A DNA stretch of 64,000 nt, taken from positions 1 through 64,000 of the forward strand of contig CAJQUW010003420.1 in the NCBI GenBank assembly GCA_907163375.1, given 5' to 3'. Positions within the stretch are counted from its first letter, which is position 1; every line of letters begins with the position of its first letter. This document shows, one piece after another, positions 59,373-64,000 of the stretch. The stretch is from Prostheceraeus crozeri (lineage: Eukaryota > Platyhelminthes > Polycladida > Euryleptidae). The notes under the pieces were generated by a model. The model ran no database searches. It was not told where the DNA came from and saw only the letters and a program-made list of their open reading frames with translations. A program made the position numbers and the translations under genes.

Positions 59373-59415
59373 TCGGGAGGTATAAACTCCCGTTCGAGAG
59401 GTATAAACTCCCACG
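59373..59415. terminator. Tandem GC hairpins between penton and ATPase genes
   Basis: GGGAGGTATAAACTCCC occurs as an inverted repeat and is repeated about 21 bp later in near-identical form, overlapping the end of the penton gene. Two short stem-loops at a gene junction may be 3'-end or terminator-like structures; this is inferred. Confidence 0.4.
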
Positions 59416-59481
59416 CGAAGCTAGAGAAGTTTAATTTTCTTCTTCTTCTTTTAAAATAAAAATAAAATTTTTTATTAAAAA

Positions 59482-60199
59482 ATGAGTGAAGTGCCCCATT
59501 AAATAAAAAAAAACTCAAATTTAATCATCATCCAAATTTATCTAATAAAGTTTTGTCAGTTATTTGTGGAAGATCAGGATGTGGGAGTTTTAAACGACTC
59601 CAAATTTTTTGGATTATAACAATCTTATAATTTATACAACAACAGCAGAACAACCCGTCTATCAGTTTTTAAAATATGGATTTGAAAATAATCTTAAAAA
59701 AACAGCAATTGCTTCATTATTCAAAGAATATGAAAATTCTGAATATGAAGAAGAAATAAGTTCGTGGTGTGAAGAAGCAGCAAAAAATAATCAGTTAGTA
59801 GAATCCAATAAAAATAAGCATATAAAGATACAATTAATAGATGATAGTGGTAATATGAAAGATCCTAGTAAACTAGATAAAACAATGAAACATTGTGTAA
59901 TTTTTGATGATTGTGATAATGATAGAAATCAGTCAGTTCAGAGAAATTATTTCACAAGAGGTAGACATAATAACTGTAGTGTATTTTATTTAACACAAAG
60001 TATGTATTCATTAGACGGAAGTGTTATTAGAAAGAATGCAAATATATTTATACTATTTGAAATAAATGCAAGAAACTTAAGTGATTTGTTAAGAGATTTA
60101 TGTGTAAGAAATAAAGATGAATTTAAAAAATCGTGTAACAATGCTTGGTCAAAAGATTATGGCTTCATTACAATTAATATTGATAAAAAAAATTCATGA
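59482..60199 (+). pseudogene. Polinton packaging ATPase (FtsK/HerA type)
   Basis: Motor ATPase that pumps DNA into the capsid. The start ATG at 59482 lies behind the same A-rich context. Visible parts: a P-loop-like segment (SVICGRSGCG) near the N-terminus, YNNLIIYTTTAEQPVYQFLK, then the Walker B CVIFDDCDNDRNQ. TRGRHNNCSVFYLTQSMYSL, conserved in this family, follows, and then VIRKNANIFILFEINARNL. Order and spacing match Polinton and adintovirus ATPases. The gene is broken by a few changes. Confidence 0.85.
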
Positions 60200-60325
60200 T
60201 AGAGTTATAGATGATTTGTTCTCTGACTAAGTTTCGCCCCGACTGAAAATCGATAGAAAATATTTTTGGGGAGTGACCGAATATTTTTTTCTTATAAATC
60301 TCTTGTTAATAAAAATAAAAAAAAT

Positions 60326-60627
60326 ATGTTGGATGCTTACAAGATAGAACATGTACCAGTTTTAAAAGATTATCGTCATCCTACAAATCCTGTAAATTCG
60401 AAGAAAGAAGTTAGATTTTATTATCATCATAAATACGTAGCGCTCGTTACAGATTATAAAACAAAACATGGTATTAAACCGTGTGTTAAAACAAAAGACT
60501 TTCCACTTTGTTTAAGAAGTTTCCGAGTATTTTTGGCGTATAATAATTTATGGTGGTTGGTTAAGAAAGTTTAACAACACATGAATTAGAAACATTACAT
60601 CAATTACATATTCCTGTGTATATGTAA
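60326..60627 (+). pseudogene. Small Polinton gene of unknown function
   Basis: Begins MLDAYKIEHVPVLKDYRHPT at 60326, right after an A-rich run. It continues with KKEVRFYYHHKYVALVTDY and KTKDFPLCLRSFRVFLAYNN. It is basic and aromatic-rich, about 90-100 residues, with no signal peptide or membrane helix. I do not recognise the family. It is placed between the ATPase and polymerase genes on the same strand. The frame is not fully intact. Confidence 0.45.
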
Positions 60628-62755
60628 AAACGGAACCGAGGTTCTATGTAAAAATTCATTTTTTCTTTTAAAAAATATGAATCGTGAAATGTCTCTCGGA
60701 CAAACGTCTAGGATTGATGAATTAATCAAGAAACAAACTGCTGAGTTTGATGCACAAATTAAACATAGCAAACGTAGTAGACGTAATAAAAAACAGAAAC
60801 GTACTAGGCGTAGTATTAGACGTAATATTAAAAAACAGGAAAGTGGAACAAAAGAAATATTAGAAACTCCTATTACTGATATCTTTTTTGATGATAGAAT
60901 TAAGGATGAACTTGGTGATGATTTATGTAATTTATTTAATCCAAATGAAATTAAATATGAAAATGTATCTTTTATTAATGTAGTAAATGATATGCGGAAA
61001 CTTTTAGCAAATGGTAAAATTATTAATTTACTTGGAAAAGTTGTTAAAGATCAGGAAAATATAATTCAACATTTTTACGTAACCTTCTATAATAAAAATT
61101 CATTTGAAATATGGTTTTCGAATCTGGATGAGAAATCCGATGCTAACGAATGGATTTTTACAGGTAATATTAAATATGAAGATTTTGGAATGAAGTTAGT
61201 ACAAAGATCGCATAGAGGGGCAGGGATTAATATGAAATATAGAATCAAAAAATATTTCGGTGAATATTGTTATATTCCTTCTGAAGATTTTTGTTTTATT
61301 AAATGTTATAATGTTTTACGAGGTTTTAATGAAGAACAAGGAGAAATGATGAAAGAAATGTTTAATAATTTTTTATATAAAGAGAAAGCCACATCTAGAA
61401 CAGGAGTAATGTCAAACTGCAAATTTTCTCAATTCAACAAATATTTTGGAGAATGTGTTCAATATTATAGTCCTGCCAATCGTCATTTAAATCCTAGAGG
61501 AATTGAAACGTTTCATAATTATGTTTATTACAATTATTTTCACGAAGGTTCAACAATTGGTCACTATTGTTTAATTAATAAATCTCACAAATTAAAAGCT
61601 ATTAGAGAAATTGAAAATAATTTCAAACCCATATATAAAACAGTTACTGATGAAAATCTAACAACGCGTCCATATAAAATCATAACAAAGAACAAAATTG
61701 ACTATGGTTCAACATATATTTGGGATCTCGAAACTTTTCCTGATCCTAACTGTTCAACAGCTCATCCTATTCCTTATGCTGTAGGAGCTATTAATTTTAA
61801 TAAATTTATATGTTGCTTACCGAAACAAAGATTGAAAGAATTAGAAACACGTTTGTTAAGTGATATGATTAAAATTAAACGAATAAAAGATGAAGATAAA
61901 ATTAAAAGACTTAAAAAACAGATTAATGAGTATAATAATGTAACTGAATTAGAATATAATAAACTTCAAAATTGTGTGAAAATATTTACGAGAACTGAGG
62001 ATGATGAATGTCCGATCGGGGGAAACCCAGAGGACGTATGTCCGATCCATCAATTTTTTAAAACTCTTGGAAAATTTAATTATTCGAGAGTAACTTTAAT
62101 AGCTCACAATTCATCAGGTTTTGATTCCTATTTTCCGATAAAAGCTAATTTTAAATTATCTAAACCACCTCTTAACACTTCAAGAGGAATATTGACTGCT
62201 TCATTACAAAATCCTTATACAATTGAATGTGTTAGTAGATACATTCAAAAATCTTTTAGATTTAAAAACAATATGAAAAAAGATTCACCTTCAGGTAAAT
62301 TAGCACTTCAAACTATTATAATGAAATGTAGTTATCAACATGTAAAAACAAGTCTTTCTAAATGGTGTGAGAATTTTAAAATTCCTACGAATGTGTGTAA
62401 ATTAAATTATGAAATTGGAGACATAACACATGAAAATTGTAAAGAAAAAGAAAATGAATGGAGACCATATTTAGTTAACGATATTCTTTCTTTAGCTTTT
62501 TGTATCTACAAATATAATAATGTTATGCAAGATTTAGTTGGTGAAGATATAACTACTAATTTGACATCATCTGCTTTAACATTTAACGGTTGGATGAAAA
62601 GCGTACAAAATGACAATATAAATATTCATTCTCATATAGATTTATGGGCTAGAAATTATATTAGAAAATCTGTTAAAGGTGGAAGAGTTTCAGCAAATAT
62701 AAGAAAATACATATCGCCATTTTGTAGCATCTTGTTACCAATATTAAAACAGTAT

Positions 62756-62820
62756 TTACCTGGTCGCTACGCTGGGGGGGCTTTGTCCCCTGGTCGCTAC
62801 GCTGGGGGGACTTTGTCCCT
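62756..62820 (+). repeat. GC-rich tandem duplication inside polymerase gene
   Basis: Two in-frame copies of about 30 bp (core CTGGTCGCTACGCTGGGGGG) encode PGRYAGGALS and PGRYAGGTLS. It stands out as a GC island in a very AT-rich gene, between the exonuclease and polymerase domains. Confidence 0.8.
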
Positions 62821-63717
62821 TGGAAGTAATTTAATAGATTTAATGAAACAGTATCGAGATTTAGGAGATACAACTGAAATTTGTAAGAAAATTTTAAATC
62901 AACTACTTGAACAAAAAAATGAATTTCTAATGGCTTTTGATGCAACATCTTTATATCCATCAGCTATGTATGATGAAAATTCAGAATATCCTAAAGCTGA
63001 ATCAGCTAGAAAATTTCGTCAAGAAGAAGAACGAGAAATAGTATATAAATTTAATACTCAAACATTTAGACCTAAAACTGGAATATTTACAGTTGTGTTT
63101 CAATATCCCAATGATATGTTTTTTCAACCAGTTCCTATAAAAGATGAAGTTAATAATCAAAATAATAATTCTCATGTAAAAGTAATCAGGTTTAGAAATG
63201 GTATATGTTATGATGTATTAACTTCTGTAGACATGCAAGAAATTGTTAGATGCGGGGGGAAATCTTACATATTACTGATGGTATAATTTATGAAAAAAAT
63301 TATCAAGTTTCATCATTTCGAAATTATATTGAAAAACTTTTTAATTTGAGAAAAAGATATAAAACAGAAGGAAATACTGTAGGTGATGAGTTAATTAAAT
63401 TATTGATGAATTCGCTATATGGCAAAACTGTGCAAAAAGATATAACCACTAAATATCATTTATGGAATGAGAATACATTGAGAAAAAATTTCACTCAAGA
63501 AGTAAAAGATTATGAAAAATTAAATGATGAACAATATTTAGCGAAAGTAGAAATGGAAGATGATGAATTTCTTAAAACTAATATTGTAAAAGATGGGAAG
63601 ACGTCATTCATGCCATCACACTTAGGTTCTTTCATTCTTTCTCACTCTAGAAGAATCATGAATAACTTTATTTTAGAAATTAATGGTTTCAACGAAAAAT
63701 ACATTCATTATACAGAT

Positions 63718-64000
63718 TCAGTAACAGCTGACACGCCTGTAATATTGAGAAAGAATAATTTATTATTTATTTCTAGAATAGATAGTATTGTAAACAACTA
63801 TAAAATTAATCCGTTTGAAATTAATGGTGATATGAAAGAAATTTCATTTGTTGATAATTTAGAAATTTCTACTCATAATGGATGGAGTAAAGTAAAAAAA
63901 GTTATTAGACATTTTACAAATAAAAGTATTTATAGAATAAGAACAAAAATGGGAATAGTAGATGTTACTGAAGATCATTCATTGTTAGATGAAACAGGTA
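63718..64000 (+). other. Intein N-terminal splicing domain in the polymerase
   Basis: Directly after Y-T-D in polymerase motif C the frame reads SVTADTPVILRKNN, a block A intein start (nucleophile Ser). About 60 residues on come NGWSKVKKVIRH and IYRIRTKMGIVDVTEDHSLL, a block B with the T-x-x-H signature. Known pol-c inteins of archaeal DNA polymerases (for example Thermococcus) sit at the same site, begin with Ser, and have a D-V-T-E-D-H-S-L block B. The homing endonuclease and C-terminal splicing blocks would be beyond the window. No stop is seen in the 94 codons visible. Confidence 0.9.

Larger units (their letters stand above)
57345..59385 (+). pseudogene. Polinton penton (minor capsid) gene, interrupted by PLE
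   Basis: The penton base/minor capsid protein forms the vertices of the Polinton-type virion. The N-terminal part (57345 onward) begins MSSRELSSADLDKINNHLEN and includes YQIALTSFSTFNTI. The C-terminal part (to 59385) includes DRSLSKLLGFNKQTY, IIEGGYINGKLSNLIFSFPA, YRLNVIPQTLIYFPITR and INIRITDEKGQEINFGGEEI. This matches the conserved layout of the family: L-L-G-F, an N-I-I-...G-x-Y-x-N-G block, and a terminal I-R-I-x-D...F-x-G-E-x-I block. A Penelope-like element (57601-58825) is inserted within it. The gene is broken by this and a few lesser changes. Confidence 0.85.
55200..64000 (+). mobile_element. Polinton/Maverick, left part (runs off window)
   Basis: Left end AGTGTGACATCC at 55200 with a terminal hairpin. 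All recognised genes are on the plus strand in this order: putative membrane protein, conserved Polinton protein, penton, packaging ATPase, small gene, protein-primed DNA polymerase B. AT content is clearly higher than in the flanks. Integrase, protease and major capsid genes are not in view and would be expected to the right. Treated as a fossil: the visible part looks broken, about half a dozen breaks counting one PLE insertion, and fairly young because most reading frames are still long. The element's right end lies outside the window. Confidence 0.9.
60677..64000 (+). pseudogene. Protein-primed DNA polymerase B (Polinton), partial at window edge
   Basis: The replicative polymerase of the element. 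The N-terminus has a strongly basic, NLS-like stretch (residues about 33-57). The 3'-5' exonuclease shows IWDLETF (Exo I), IAHNSSGFDSYF (Exo II) and PYLVNDILSL (Exo III). The polymerase domain shows FDATSLYPSAMYD (motif A), LLMNSLYGKT (motif B) and HYTDS (motif C), after which an intein begins. Two GC-rich islands interrupt the otherwise AT-rich gene (about 62011-62050 and 62756-62820). The gene runs past the right edge. About one break is seen in the visible part. Confidence 0.9.

Noticed and set aside
62673-62960. 95-codon minus-strand frame
   Set aside because: It is antisense to the polymerase gene and follows its codon pattern; no motif.

Overview
The window is eukaryotic, repeat-rich intergenic DNA, most likely from an aquatic invertebrate animal; the exact clade cannot be fixed from sequence alone. 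The evidence is an AT-rich background, short intron-bearing coding scraps, no operons, a 173-bp satellite array, and many animal-type mobile elements (Tc1/mariner, PIF/Harbinger, P, hAT, Penelope-like, a LINE, a Polinton). The palindromic octamer TAGGCCTA is also strongly over-represented. I found no intact host gene. Host-like coding is limited to one convincing spliced exon (DUF4806-like, 35063-35231, minus) and a weaker partner exon.

Layout. 1-5.6 kb: a LINE reverse-transcriptase remnant, a small MITE, a near-perfect 340-bp palindrome and a diverged 1-kb foldback. 5.6-33.0 kb: a young Tc1 copy split in two (5621-6609 and 32630-32978). The intervening 26,020 bp (6610-32629) is bounded by a perfect 8-bp target duplication (GGTGCTAT) and a 15-bp inverted repeat (CATAGAAATCCGATT), so it reads as one giant, apparently non-autonomous, TIR transposon. 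It carries the 173-bp satellite (9724-15949), a Penelope-like (PLE) fragment and several unrecognised reading frames. 33-47 kb: a second PLE fragment with foldback ends, the DUF4806-like exon(s), a P-element transposase scrap, a mariner/IS630-type transposase remnant split by a 323-bp hAT-like MITE, and two further foldbacks. 47.2-48.4 kb: a nearly intact Tc1-like transposon with one in-frame stop. 48890-53322: a complete PIF/Harbinger element with TIRs, ATT target duplication, a Myb-like gene and a transposase; a 1.63-kb Tc1 copy is inserted in its transposase gene.

55200-64000 (continuing past the right edge) is the left part of a Polinton/Maverick. It has a terminal hairpin, a subterminal repeat block, a putative membrane protein, a conserved Polinton protein of unknown function, the penton (minor capsid) gene, the packaging ATPase, a small gene and a protein-primed DNA polymerase B, all on the + strand. 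Its genes start directly behind an A-rich TTAAAAAATG-like context. A 5'-truncated PLE with GIY-YIG endonuclease sits in the penton gene with a 12-bp target duplication. The polymerase is interrupted at its motif C by the start of an intein, which runs off the window. The Polinton is treated as a fossil: the visible part has about half a dozen breaks, counting the PLE insertion.

The two most interesting signals are the 26-kb TIR element delimited by a recently split Tc1 and the intein-bearing Polinton polymerase. Nested insertions give relative ages: Tc1 is younger than Harbinger, the giant element is younger than its Tc1 host, the PLE is younger than the Polinton, and the hAT-like MITE is younger than the mariner remnant.
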